DNA from: Alternaria dauci
Taxonomy: Eukaryota; Ascomycota; Dothideomycetes; Pleosporales; Pleosporaceae
Length of the DNA stretch: 64,000 bases
Direction: 5' to 3'
Assembly: GCF_042100115.1 (NCBI RefSeq)
Contig: NC_091274.1
Location: 3,348,001 to 3,412,000 of the forward strand
The notes under the pieces are model-generated. The model saw nothing but the letters and a program-made list of their open reading frames with translations. It did not search any database and was not told where the DNA came from. Of this stretch, positions 8,267 through 17,739 are shown in pieces; within the stretch, counting starts at the first letter, position 1, and every line of letters begins with the position of its first letter. The position numbers were made by a program, and so were the translations under genes.

Positions 8267-11022
8267 AGAAAAAAAACTGAACATTCACTTATTTTACTAT
8301 TATAACTCACTCATTATTACTAATTAGATATTCAAATCTTACAATAAATACCAGTCTCAAGTCAGCATGCTTTCACATTGATTATACAATCTATCCTTAC
8401 CATTACAGCAAGGCATTCGCTTTTTAAGACATCCTTTACCCACTAGTATATATTTAATCTCACGATTAAACTTCCTTCACTAACTTTTTAATATATATAA
8501 AAAAAAAGTAAGGTGAAGGGTACTATTGGGCTTACCTAGTTTACTTTACAACACTTTAATTATTACCTTAGGATTCCACTATACGTATGTCGACAAAAGA
8601 TCCATTAATAGAAGGACGAAAAACCTTCTATACAGTCGACCATATTCTATAAACCTTTAACTTGTTTCGGTCCTTTTTATAGAATACCTAGATTACGCTT
8701 CAAACGTGAATTCAGCCGAAGTTTATCCATAGTAATATAGCTCACCTCCCGACCTTTTTTTTTTATTAATTAATTAATTAATAAAAAAAAAAACATATAG
8801 GCAGGATAGTCTGAAACTAATTCATGGGCTTTACACAACAGAATTACTCCCGTTGCATACCATGTGAGCTCAGATAATGGATTATCAGGTGGGTTCTCAC
8901 CACATTGTTGTAAGCACTTTCTAGTCGCACTCTCGTCTATCTAGAGATAGGCAGTATCTTCACTGCCATTCCAGTTTCACTGAGCCAATCATTGAGACAG
9001 CTGTTGCATCGTGAGATCATTCATGCGCGACATCATTTAAATGCCAAGGTATTTCGCTACCTTAGGACCCTCATAGGTAAGGCCGCCATTAAATGGGGGT
9101 TCCTTCAAAACCTAGCCTATTTTAGTCGTCTAAGTAAATCCGTTAACCAGCCATCATTGGGCAGATAGCGCACTCTATACATTGATTTACATCTTACGCA
9201 AAGTGCTGTGTTTTAATTAAACAGTCGTGCAACACCATTTTATGTCTCCTCTTCCTAAACTGATATTAATCAGTAGGAATGGCACACCTTCTCCCTCAGT
9301 TACGGTGTCAATTTGCCGAGTTCCTTAATGATTGTTAGCTCAAACGCCTTCGTATTCTCTACTAGCTTACTTGTGGTAGTTTTTAGGTACGGTTTTAGTA
9401 TATACAAGGAAGTAGTATCTTCTTTTTAGTTTATAACCTAGAACAATTTCTCCATTTCCTCATTGCTCCTTTCTTGTATATTATATGCTTTTCCAGAACA
9501 TTTTACTCAATTTCTTTATGTTGTCACATATAATCTCCTCATCATTTTATCCTTTAGGTTTAATTTAGAGACCGATTAACTTTCCCATAAGCTTAAGGCG
9601 AGAGAACGTTTTACAAAGTAGTATTATACTAAGTTCTCTTTTTCGTTACTCGTGTCAGCATTCTCACTTGGGATATGTATGGTAACCCGCTATATAGCGA
9701 GCAAATTACAAATGTAATTATGAAATAGACGTAACTATAAATTACCCTTTATAGTCAGTTATTATAAATTAATAAAAGACCAACCCTTTTCTCCTAGTGA
9801 AAAAAGGGAGGCTATCTATTTAGAACCTGGGGAGTACTATCTATTTAAAACCTATTTACCCAATGTTCCGCTACCCCATAAATAATACTTAAATAACCTT
9901 TAAGTATAGTAAACTAGGATTATACCTAATATAATTATTATGGACAAGGTGTCGGTGTTTTGTTTTAGATCCGTTATATCTTCGGCGCTTTTAACTAATT
10001 AGGTTAACGAATTAACCATTTGAACCAGTGCTCTGTTACGAGGTCTTTAAAAAATGGCCGCTTCTAAGCCTATTTCCTGGTTGTATAGTTTAAATACTTC
10101 CTTACTTTCACTTAACAAAAACTTTGGAACCTTAAACACTTGTTCTGGGCTGTTTCCCTTTTGACACACAACCTTATCGTTAAATGTCTGATAGTTCAAC
10201 ACTCATCATTGCCCTTCCGAGAGCAAATACTCGCGAATAGAGTCTTCACGACCCCCCCATATGCACAAGGCATTATATACCCTAATAGGATATTAATGCA
10301 CAAATTGTCCGAGATCACAGTTCTGTACCTGCTATGATGTTATTTAAACTACATACTTACATATGTTTCGCGGAAAACCAGCTATAGTAGTCAGAATTGT
10401 CTTTCACTAACTTACCACAGTTCTTTGGATATCTTTACAACGATAAACCATTCGGCCTTTTATAAGCCTGACCATGGTAAGATCACTACTCTTCGGGTCT
10501 CTAATTAGATACTAATTCATTACTTAATAATTGGATTATCTAGGCAAATTGATTCTTTTTTGTGTATTTATATTATGTTTCTTGTATTTAATATATCACC
10601 ACTAATCACTACTTGCTTGCATCTAACTAGAACTTGCTGACCCATTATACAAAAGGTACGCTCTCATATGTTTATTAAACTTACCTTGAGCTGCTTATAA
10701 GACTACTATTTTACATACTTCCTTCACAGTACTATTCTCTATTTCTTGTATATTATATTAAGGCTTAGAGGAAGGTTCCCCTATATTCAAACAGATTAAT
10801 CCATTTTACTTTAAGCCTATATCTATTTTCATTCACACTACTAATAGAATCTCGTTTGATTTATTTTCCTGAAGCTAATAAGATACTTCAATTCACTTCG
10901 TTTTTTTTTATAGAAATTCTTCTACCCTTTTCCCTAATAAATGAAACTAGTCCATCATTTTTACGGTACTAATGGTTTAATATACAGCCTTTTATTATTC
11001 TATAATAGTCTCTTTATATACT

Positions 11023-11240
11023 AGCCATAAAGTTAATCCTTATAATCTATAATCTAAATATATAAGGTAATAAAATTATGAAATAATACATTACATATCA
11101 AATACATTACTATATATTTTTATATAAAAGTGATTTAAAATCCCATTTCAGGTTATTATGATTCGAACATAACAATTCCTCAACCCAAATGAGGCGCCTA
11201 ACCAACCTGGCTCTAACCTGTTTATAATATACAATGTACT
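11023..11240 (-). repeat. 215-bp duplicated segment containing trnP
   Basis: Partner of 1686-1900 in the same orientation; see that entry. This copy carries the canonical trnP(UGG). Confidence 0.85.
11148..11220 (-). tRNA. trnP: tRNA-Pro(UGG)
   Basis: Acceptor CAGGTTA/TAACCTG, anticodon stem CCTCA/TGAGG with loop TTTGGGT, and T-arm TTATG/CATAA give anticodon UGG. It is the intact version of the UGA copy at 1814-1886. Confidence 0.92.
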
Positions 11241-11254
11241 ATTTAAATATAGAT

Positions 11255-11345
11255 AATATCTTTATATTGTATAACAGATAATCTATTTATAAAAATACAA
11301 GATAATATCTTTATATTGTGGGACAGATAATCTATTTATAAAAAT
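11255..11345. repeat. two-copy tandem repeat (about 48 bp)
   Basis: The unit GATAATATCTTTATATTGT ... ACAGATAATCTATTTATAAA occurs twice in a row between trnP and trnS. Confidence 0.7.
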
Positions 11346-11371
11346 AAAAAAGAGAATCTATCAATATATAA

Positions 11372-11456
11372 CAGAGAATATCCGATTCGAACGGATGTGA
11401 TCTTTCAATCAAATAAGTTTCAAGCTTATCACTTTAAACCACTCAGTCAATTCTCT
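11372..11456 (-). tRNA. trnS: tRNA-Ser(UGA)
   Basis: Class II tRNA with acceptor AGAGAAT/ATTCTCT, anticodon stem ATAAG/CTTAT, loop CTTGAAA (UGA) and a paired variable arm TTGAT...GATCA. Confidence 0.9.
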
Positions 11457-11514
11457 TTTTTAGTTTGTATTTTTTCTATAAACTAAAAGATACAATATAT
11501 CTTTCATATTTCCC

Positions 11515-11665
11515 TAATTTTTTTTTGCTCATTTGTTTATTGCTTTACTTTCTTTTTTTTCTGTTTGTTTATTTTTTTTCCCCCCCCTCTCTTACGTTTT
11601 TTTTAGTAATTTCTCCAAGAAATTACGTCAAAAAAAACGAAGAGAGAGGGGGGGGGGGGTAGTAT
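11515..11665. repeat. nested hairpin elements (families 2 and 3)
   Basis: TTTTTTTGCTCATTTG and GTTTATTTTTTTTC (family 2) run into CTTACGTTTTTTTTAGTAA ... AGAAATTACGTCAAAAAAAA (family 3), ending in a G-run complementary to the preceding C-run. A 65-codon ORF across it is not a gene. Confidence 0.7.
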
Positions 11666-11744
11666 AGGTGTGCACAATTCGCCTCCCGCAAAGGCGAGGG
11701 GATTTTAATTAATAAATGAAATATGTTATAAATACTTAAAGTAC

Positions 11745-11816
11745 AAGTGCGTACAAGACTCGAACTTGTAAGAACATGTCCGTAGCATGTCGTTATACCA
11801 ATTTAACTAACGCACC
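11745..11816 (-). tRNA. trnR: tRNA-Arg(ACG)
   Basis: Acceptor GGTGCGT/ACGCACT, anticodon stem ACATG/CATGT with loop CTACGGA, T-arm ACAAG/CTTGT; anticodon ACG reads CGN. Confidence 0.88.
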
Positions 11817-11820
11817 TTAT

Positions 11821-11892
11821 TGATTCCTCAACGAATTGAACGTCGATCACATCCTTATCAAGAATGCGCTTTACCTATTAAGCTAAGGAACC
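11821..11892 (-). tRNA. trnI: tRNA-Ile(GAU)
   Basis: Acceptor GGTTCCT/AGGAATC and anticodon stem CATTC/GGATG with loop TTGATAA give anticodon GAU. Confidence 0.88.
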
Positions 11893-12004
11893 TTTATTAC
11901 ACACATAGTATATGAAAATTTGAAACAATATAAAGATTACAATTTAAAAAAAAAAAATGGTATTAAATAAAAGTATATAAGCTTATATATCTTTTCATTA
12001 TAAC

Positions 12005-12074
12005 AAGAGCATCCAGACTTGAACTGGAAATTTGAAGTTTGAAGCTTCCTATTTTGCCAATTAAACTATACTCT
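12005..12074 (-). tRNA. trnW: tRNA-Trp(UCA)
   Basis: Acceptor AGAGTAT/ATGCTCT and anticodon loop CTTCAAA give UCA, which reads both UGG and UGA. This supports code 4, seen throughout the protein genes. Confidence 0.9.
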
Positions 12075-12458
12075 TTTTTAAAAATATTAATAACACCTTA
12101 TATAAAATTGAACTATCATTTTATATAAAATGATGTTTAAAATTAAAAAATAATGTTAATAACCCCATTTTTGAAATTAACTACACTCATTATTAATCCT
12201 TTAAAAGATTTGTTATTGTTTTCAATATAATTACCTAATGAAGACTTAACAAATATTAATATATTACATAAATACACTAAATTCAAAATAATGAAATAAT
12301 TGTAATTATGTATAATTTATACTATCTGTCTAGATGTGTAAAAATTCTATCCTTTTAGCTGCGTAAAAACTTTATCCGTTTAGCTGCGTAAAAACTTTAT
12401 CCCTTTAGATGTGTAAAACTTTATCCCTTTAGATGTGTATAGATATTATATCTATATT
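12075..12458. repeat. AT-rich spacer with 27-bp tandem repeats
   Basis: No gene is seen. At about 12329-12445 a unit AGCTGCGTAAAAACTTTATC / AGATGTGTAAAACTTTATCC is repeated four to five times. Confidence 0.75.
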
Positions 12459-12538
12459 CGGAAAAGAGTGGATTTGAACCACCAGGTGTTAAACACAATA
12501 TTTAGCAAATATCTCGCCTTACCTATAGCAACTTTTCC
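12459..12538 (-). tRNA. trnS: tRNA-Ser(GCU)
   Basis: Acceptor GGAAAAG/CTTTTCC, anticodon stem GATAT/ATATT with loop TTGCTAA (GCU), short variable arm GTGTTTAACAC and T-arm GGTGG/CCACT. Confidence 0.87.
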
Positions 12539-12822
12539 TTTTACCTGTTATTGTATAAAATTTATAAAAATTTTAACTAGAATTGGAGTTAAATATGGAA
12601 GTTAAACCTATAACGGATGTTAACTATATAACTTAAAAGTTAAGTGTAGAATGGATGTTAACTATAAAACTGAAAAGTTAAGTGTAGAATGGCTTTTTAT
12701 AAAGAATTTAACTTAGTAGATTGTAAAAGTTAAATAGAGAGTGGAAGAGTATGAAATTAAAAACCGCCTCCCCCCTTTTGGGAGGGGAAAAATATAATGA
12801 TAAAGTTCATTATAATAGAGTA

Positions 12823-12894
12823 CGAGTCAGACCGGGCTTGAACCGATATCTACTTTCGTGACAAGAAAGTCCTCTACCATTAAGTTACTGACCC
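12823..12894 (-). tRNA. trnD: tRNA-Asp(GUC)
   Basis: Acceptor GGGTCAG/CTGACTC and anticodon stem CTTTC/GAAAG with loop TTGTCAC give GUC. Confidence 0.9.
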
Positions 12895-12896
12895 AA

Positions 12897-12968
12897 TACG
12901 GCCAACCGAAGTCGAATCGGTACACATCGTTTGGAAGACGATTGGACTAACCATTATCCTATAGCCGT
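12897..12968 (-). tRNA. trnG: tRNA-Gly(UCC)
   Basis: Acceptor ACGGCTA/TGGCCGT and anticodon stem ATCGT/ACGAT with loop CTTCCAA give UCC. It is only 2 nt from trnD. Confidence 0.9.
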
Positions 12969-12979
12969 ATATGTTTTTT

Positions 12980-13051
12980 TAAGATCTAAGGGACTTGAAC
13001 CCTTATGAGAATGATTAAAAGTCATACGCTTTACCATTAAGCTAAGATCTC
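12980..13051 (-). tRNA. trnK: tRNA-Lys(UUU)
   Basis: Acceptor GAGATCT/AGATCTT, D-stem GCTT/AAGC and anticodon loop CTTTTAA give UUU. Confidence 0.88.
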
Positions 13052-13083
13052 TATAAATATATTTACTTACCATTAATAAGTAA

Positions 13084-13156
13084 TAAGAAATAAGTGATTC
13101 GAACACTTAACCTGCCGCGTGTAAAACGGATGCTCTACCAATTGAGCTAATTTCTT
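13084..13156 (-). tRNA. trnV: tRNA-Val(UAC)
   Basis: Acceptor AAGAAAT/ATTTCTT, D-stem GCTC/GAGC and anticodon stem CCGT/GCGG with loop TTTACAC give UAC. Confidence 0.88.
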
Positions 13157-13262
13157 TTTTTTTTTTGTTTAAAAAGTTTCTTTTTTTAGTTTCTTTTTTT
13201 TTCTATGGGGGGAAAAAAAGTAAACAAACAGAAAAAGAAACAAACAGGAAAGACGTACTATC
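13157..13262. repeat. family-2-like hairpin element between trnV and nad6
   Basis: T-rich arm (AGTTTCTTTTTTTTTC) followed by its A-rich complement (GGAAAAAAAGTAAACAAACA). No coding sequence. Confidence 0.6.
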
Positions 13263-13279
13263 ATTATTATTTTTTTTTA

Positions 13280-16200
13280 TTATTTTGCATTCGTTTGTGG
13301 CTTTAGAGTTATAACTATTGCCCCGACCATTGCTAGTAATAATATAATGGATGTAATTATTAATCATATTGAATAATTACCATACAGTATATTTCCTATA
13401 CTTGTTATATGAGAAGTTTCTGCTAAATATCCATCTCATGACACAGATGTAACATTCGTTAAATTTTTTTTAATGCTAAAATGATAAAGTAAATTATTAG
13501 TCATTACCATATATGGTAAAACATTATTAACAAAATAATTAAAGAAACTACCTACTAATATAGCTAAAGGTATACTATTGATACTATCTATTAATAGTTC
13601 AGATATTCTAACATTTATTAACATTAATATAAATAAAAATAAGATAGATACAGCCCCTACATATACTAATAAGTAAGATAATCCTATAAAGTTTAATCCT
13701 GTTAGAATTAAATAAGCAGATATACATAAAAATAAACCTATTAAAAATAAAACAGATACAATCACAAATTAAAGAAGCCTCCTATACAATATTCAAACTT
13801 ACATATCTCTTTAACGGTTAAGTCGCGAAACACCCGTTGTATACCCACACACAAAAATCATAGTTTAATCAGTTGTACCTGAATCGGTATCTTGTGAAGG
13901 TGTGTTCTTTCTTCCACTGTTCATTAATACTTGTATCTCACGTAGTTTATTTAACCCCTTTTCTTCTTTTTTTTTATTATTTATCTAGATAAATAATAAA
14001 AAAAAAACAAATGGAGTTTTTTTTCCATTATTTCTACAGCCTGCATAAAGTATAAATAATCTAAATATTTATAACCTACTACGGGATGTTGTACATTTAA
14101 TAGAGATAATAATTTATCTTTTAAATCCGAAAATTTAGTAACTATGATATCTATCCCTTCTCTATTTACAGCTGTATAATCACATCCTAAGTATTTCACT
14201 ATATATTCAAATAACTCTTTATCTCTTATAGGTTGACTTAGTACAAATCTTAACTGTACTTGGTATCCTGTTTTTACAGATGTAGATTCATGTATACTAA
14301 GGATAAAACACAGCCACTCTTCTAATTTTGTTACCCTTAATTTCAACGAAAGATCTACCTAATTCTTGTTCAGATAAAGAATCTAAATGCCTCTTCACTT
14401 TTCTATAATCAATATTTAGAATTTCACCTACCTCCTTTGTTTTTTTTTTTCACCAGTTTATCTAAAAGAGTTCTTTTATCTGTATTATCATTTTCGTGAT
14501 ATAAATAAAACGCTCTTTTAAAGTCTAAGTAATAAAGGTATTTAGTAGTGTTTAAGTTATATCTATCAAATAAAGATATTAATACTTCTATATCTTTTCG
14601 ATTTGAAACTGAAAATCTACAAGTATTACCGTACACTGCTATTTCATAACCTATATTTAGTTTATTTTTTATATATTCTAAAGCAGATACATCATCTTTA
14701 TGTAAATCTATACTAAATCTAAAAGTAGCTCCTATAATATTCCCCATTTTATCCTTATAAAATGCGATAGAGAAATTAGATTCACCTAACTTTTTTTTTA
14801 ATATATTATGATATATTAAAAAAAAAGTAATGCAAATCCTACAAATCAAAGATAAAACTCTTCATCCTCTTTTGAAGGGCTCGGGCTCCTGAGGGTAGAA
14901 TAGTATCTATTATCTCTCCTATTGTTAATAGACTTCTTAAAGCAAAACTTAGTATTATTACGTGAAACTGGTAATATGCCACCTGTGGAAAAAACACTAT
15001 CCGCATATATAAACTCTTCTAAGATAAAGCAACCTTCTGCGAACTTTTTTTTTTAATATATCATGATATATTAAAAAAAAAGTAATATAAACCCTGCTAA
15101 TAGACGAGGATCTATTATTAAATCTGCCGCCTTTGCGAGAGATAGAGTTAAATCAGATATTCCTAGTTCATTTGCTGGAAGAAGATCAGGAAAGGCAGCT
15201 TTTAATTCATTAGTAAGACCTTTACCCATCAAAGCTTTTAGAGATACCAACTTTAGTAAACCTTCCTTTGTTAAGTGTTCTTTGTTTTTTATTAAGGAAA
15301 TACCTTTTTCCTTTATTTTTTTTTTCTTTTGTTTAAATCTAATCTAAAAACAATAACAAAAGAAAAAAAAAATAAAACAAAACACAGGAAGTCTTTACTT
15401 TTCTTGGTTATTAACGGATACTTATCAAAATGTTCTATTAAAATCAACAACTCTTTTTTAGATTCCACACGGTACTGTACTCCTTGTTTACCATGGTTAT
15501 ATATTTTACCTATTCCTAGAGTAGATATGATACTTCTTAATATACCGTGGTTTTTCTTATGCAATATTATTGAAAATACATAGAGTACTCTTGCTTTTTT
15601 AGTATCCTTATTTATATCTCTAACACTTATTGAGAATGAACCTTCTCTCGCTAAGGCGGCTAATTTTTTTGTTTTCTTTTGCTCATGCTTAGTTGTGGAT
15701 TTAAGCAAAAGAAAAAAAAAATAAAGAAAACCCTGTTATGAATAAAGGGTTTAACTCTAAGGGTGTATGTAGGCTACTTAAAGATTTAGTATGATATGAC
15801 ATGGTGAAGAGATCATTTAATTGGTGAGGTCAAGATACACGAGATTGTAACAGAATATTGTTCTTAGAGGAAAAGGATATACCTTTTAAGTCTAAACCTA
15901 AATAAATTGTAAGTAAGTTTAGATTAAAATTATATATATCCACACATCTTATGTTTACTATGTAGAGTATACCTTAAATAGTAATATTATTTGCTATAAT
16001 ACTACTACTAACTACCGTCTACTCGTTGCTCTTTTACAGCAATTATAAGATTACTGATTTAGATCCGCGATTGCCTATTTCTCCTTTACTATTTGGTCCC
16101 CTTATTTTTTTCGACGTAATTTCAATGAAATTACTAGAAAAAAATTAGGAGGGTGGGTATTATTATAGAAAGGATCATCTTATGAGTTATTACCATACAT

Positions 16201-16418
16201 GAATAGTTAGTTCATCCACTAATAGTTTTTCAACTATTGCTTGGTATCAAAAAGCTTTAAGGGGTCCCCGGAATTTGATAGTTGATCCCAATGTATATGT
16301 TTTCAGGATTTTTACTAATAATAACTAATATACCTAATAAGATAGCAATAATGTACAATAAGTCTAAATTAACTACATTATAACCACTAAATGTCATTTC
16401 ATTAACTATATACAACAT
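13280..16418 (-). CDS. nad6: NADH dehydrogenase subunit 6, two exons
   Basis: NAD6 is a membrane-arm subunit of complex I. Exon 1 is 16305-16418 (38 codons, ATG at 16416-16418, protein [13 protein letters not shown]... ending VIISKNP). Exon 2 is 13280-13765, starting [10 protein letters not shown] and ending with TAA at 13280-13282. The joined peptide [16 protein letters not shown] restores the conserved fungal NAD6 block, followed by [20 protein letters not shown]. The exons add up to 600 nt (199 aa), with two TGA codons read as Trp. Exon 2 alone begins with GTG after a stop, so it could be mistaken for a GTG-started gene. The intron is 13766-16304. Confidence 0.9.
13981..14346 (-). pseudogene. 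detached LAGLIDADG half-domain in nad6 intron
   Basis: The open frame carries the C-terminal part of a LAGLIDADG domain ([20 protein letters not shown], then [16 protein letters not shown] and a [19 protein letters not shown] block) but no motif of its own; the start should have been ...DAEGCF upstream. It overlaps the 3' end of the preceding HEG in another frame, so it is a leftover of a second HEG or of a recombination event. Confidence 0.65.
14789..14828. repeat. palindromic element (family 1) in LAGLIDADG motif
   Basis: 40-bp near-perfect palindrome AC-T9-(18-bp core)-A9-GT, flanked by TTA/TTA on the coding strand. It splits GFA and GESNF in the nad6-intron HEG. Confidence 0.9.
15043..15083. 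repeat. palindromic element (family 1) in LAGLIDADG motif
   Basis: Palindrome with core AATATATCATGATATATT between T10 and A9 runs on the plus strand. It splits LLAGFI and AEGCF in the nad6-intron HEG. Confidence 0.9.
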
Positions 16419-16804
16419 ATAAAATTGTTCTTTACCCTTTTCATAACTATTATATAGCTATTATATAAGTAAAAATAGAGCTAGTCTATAGTACGATTAA
16501 GTAAAAATATACCTACTCTATATTACTATTATTATAGCCATTAACAAACAACTATATATAGGAATATGAGGTATAAACTGCCCTCTATAATTGTTTGCAA
16601 CATTGTTTGAAATAAATTTACCCTTGGCGTCTTCTAACTTTTTTTTTTGGATTTCAAATAAAGTAAGCAACATCTCGAACACTGAGGCGTCTTCTAACTT
16701 TTTTTTAACAAATATCATGATACTTGTGATATAGGTAATATATGTATAAAACTAACTATATTAGAATAATATTTATAATACAATATATACATTATATTCT
16801 ATTT
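16419..16804. other. AT-rich spacer between nad6 and trnY
   Basis: No gene is recognised. The block GCGTCTTCTAACTTTTTTTT occurs twice (16627, 16687), which is the 5' flank also seen at the decayed palindrome near 16980. Confidence 0.55.
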
Positions 16805-16889
16805 TAGGAGACAAGAGATTCGAACTCTTAAAAGCGTAATACTATTGAGTTTACAGCTCAACCCTTCTTACCAATAAAGGAACTCTCCT
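16805..16889 (-). tRNA. trnY: tRNA-Tyr(GUA)
   Basis: Class II-like tRNA with anticodon stem TTGAG/CTCAA, loop CTGTAAA (GUA), variable arm and T-arm AAGAG/CTCTT. The last acceptor pair is mismatched. A family-1-like palindrome (16887-16922) touches its 5' end. Confidence 0.85.
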
Positions 16890-17073
16890 TTTTTAATACA
16901 TCACGATGTATAAAAAAAAGTAATACGCAGCCCCAGTTTTCTTACTTTTTTGAAAAATAATATATATCGAAAAAAAAAGTTAGAAGACGCCGGGGGGGGG
17001 GGGGGGTAAACTTTAAAGTCTTAGTGTAGAGGTCTGATGCCTTTTAACTTGACGAGGTTTTTCGTGTACCTTT
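16890..17073. repeat. decayed palindromic elements and G-run
   Basis: Two degenerate family-1 copies are visible: CATCACGATG core at 16887-16922, and CTTTTTTGAAAAATAATATA ... AAAAAAAAAGTTAG at 16945-16983, followed by a run of 14 G. No gene. Confidence 0.6.
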
Positions 17074-17156
17074 TATCCGAAGAACGACTTGAACGTTCAC
17101 GACATAACGTCAACAAAGCTTAAATTTGTCCTGTCTACCAATTCCAGCACTCGGAT
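17074..17156 (-). tRNA. trnL: tRNA-Leu(UAA)
   Basis: Class II tRNA: acceptor ATCCGAG/TTCGGAT, anticodon stem ACAAA/TTTGT with loop TTTAAGC (UAA), variable arm GACG...CGTG. Confidence 0.88.
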
Positions 17157-17164
17157 TTTTACTA

Positions 17165-17218
17165 TCCCTTTTTTTCGACGTTATTTCATAACTAGAAAAA
17201 CTTAGGGGGGGGGGGGAT
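17165..17218. repeat. palindromic element (family 3)
   Basis: CCCTTTTTTTCGACGTTATT ... AACTAGAAAAACTTAGGGGG: the hairpin type with GACGTTATTTC/GAAATTACTAG arms. Other copies lie at 16100, 38330, 39738, 48606, 50325 and 50989. Confidence 0.8.
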
Positions 17219-17299
17219 AGAATATTGATAAAATAAAACAATATGGGTAAAAATTATAAACCCAAAAATAACTACACTAATTCAATTTTTATATAAACC

Positions 17300-17398
17300 T
17301 AGCCTTACGGCTGGCATAGCCTAAATATTTTATTTGTTTTGCCAATATTTGCTGCTGACTTAAGCAAAAACAAATAAAATATTAACTAAAGGCCATCT
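17300..17398 (-). repeat. double-hairpin element (family 4), copy 1
   Basis: About 100 bp, the reverse complement of the insertion at 35130-35240, differing at a few positions. Each copy is bounded by GCTAG on both sides and has inner terminal repeats (AGCTGGCC/GCCAGCC) plus an AATATTTTATTTGTTTT/AAAACAAATAAAATATT hairpin. Confidence 0.85.
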
Positions 17399-17446
17399 CC
17401 GCTAGCATTCAAAACCAGAACGACTACTATCCTCTCCCCCCCCCCT

Positions 17447-17485
17447 ACTTTTTTTTCATATATTGTGATATATGAAAAAAAAAGT
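17447..17485. repeat. palindromic element (family 1 variant)
   Basis: AC-T8-CATATATTGTGATATATG-A9-GT followed by TAAAGCTTGCGG; copies with the same flank occur at 20278-20316 and 50513-50550. Confidence 0.85.
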
Positions 17486-17586
17486 TAAAGCTTGCGGGGG
17501 GGGGGGGATGGTCCCCTTCAAGGGTCCAGACCTAAAGGTCAGTCCCCTTTTGGGGAGTAGATAACAATATAAAATTACTATGAGCC

Positions 17587-17695
17587 TGTTTATGGATTTG
17601 AACCATATAAATAACTAACAATTTATGCTATTTGCACAAATGTTTATGGATTTGAACCATATAAATTGATAATAATTTATGCTCCTTGCACAGAC
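17587..17695 (-). repeat. tandem repeat containing a tRNA T-arm-like motif
   Basis: Two adjacent copies of about 54 bp each carry TATGG-TTCAAAT-CCATA, a perfect T-arm, and ATAAAT...ATTTAT hairpins. No complete cloverleaf can be closed, so these look like fragments of a tRNA gene, not functional genes. Confidence 0.55.
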
Positions 17696-17739
17696 TTTTT
17701 TTTTTTTTGGGTGTATCGTTAATATTAATTTATCCCGGG

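Larger units (their letters stand above)
5600..11000 (-). rRNA. rnl: mitochondrial large subunit rRNA
   Basis: This is the mitochondrial 23S-like rRNA, read on the minus strand. Recognisable conserved blocks include GGATAACAGGCTAATTGCG at about 6240, the sarcin-ricin loop region near 6050, GACAGACCCCATG at about 6970 and the TCCTAAGGTA block near 8565. Both ends are approximate because no terminal motif is diagnostic. One group II intron splits the gene at about 6989-8266. AT-rich expansion segments occur at about 6420-6720 and 8755-8800, the latter an ATTAATTAATTAATTAAT palindrome between T and A runs. rnl sits between tRNA clusters and is bracketed by the duplicated trnP segments. Confidence 0.92.
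14297..15830 (-). pseudogene. LAGLIDADG HEG of nad6 intron broken by four palindromic insertions
   Basis: Read 5' to 3' on the minus strand the pieces are: [11 protein letters not shown], then a family-2 hairpin (15665-15725), then [11 protein letters not shown] to [11 protein letters not shown]; a second family-2 hairpin (15310-15375); [15 protein letters not shown] to DPRLLAGFI; a 41-bp palindrome (15043-15083); [10 protein letters not shown] to FYLWFVGFA; another palindrome (14789-14828); [13 protein letters not shown] to the HTH-like tail [19 protein letters not shown] and the stop at 14297-14299. A slip in an A-run near 14440 shifts the frame before that tail. Three of the four insertions sit inside LAGLIDADG motifs. 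The remaining coding pieces carry no other obvious stops, so the damage is recent or tolerated. Confidence 0.85.
13766..16304 (-). other. group I intron of nad6 with broken HEGs and inserted palindromes
   Basis: The 2,539-nt intron follows a U and ends in G. Group I core elements lie near its 5' end: AAATTCCGGGGACCCCTTAAA at about 16255 and GCGGATCTAAATCA ... GAGCAACGAGTAGACGG at about 16010-16065, the same core type as in the rns, cox2, nad3 and nad4 introns. A family-3 hairpin is inserted at 16100-16150. The rest is a mosaic of LAGLIDADG coding pieces interrupted by four palindromic elements (14789-14828, 15043-15083, 15310-15375, 15665-15725). Confidence 0.8.

Noticed and set aside
12329..12445. 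Possible CRISPR-like array
   Set aside because: Repeats are directly tandem with no spacers, and this is a mitochondrial genome; it is a simple tandem repeat.
13436..13765. nad6 as a single exon starting at GTG
   Set aside because: An upstream exon at 16305-16418 restores the missing N-terminus exactly, with a U before and a G at the end of the intron.
17587..17695. Possible trnC or trnN pair on the minus strand
   Set aside because: Only the T-arm is convincing; acceptor and anticodon arms cannot be closed, and a proper trnN exists at 51092-51162.
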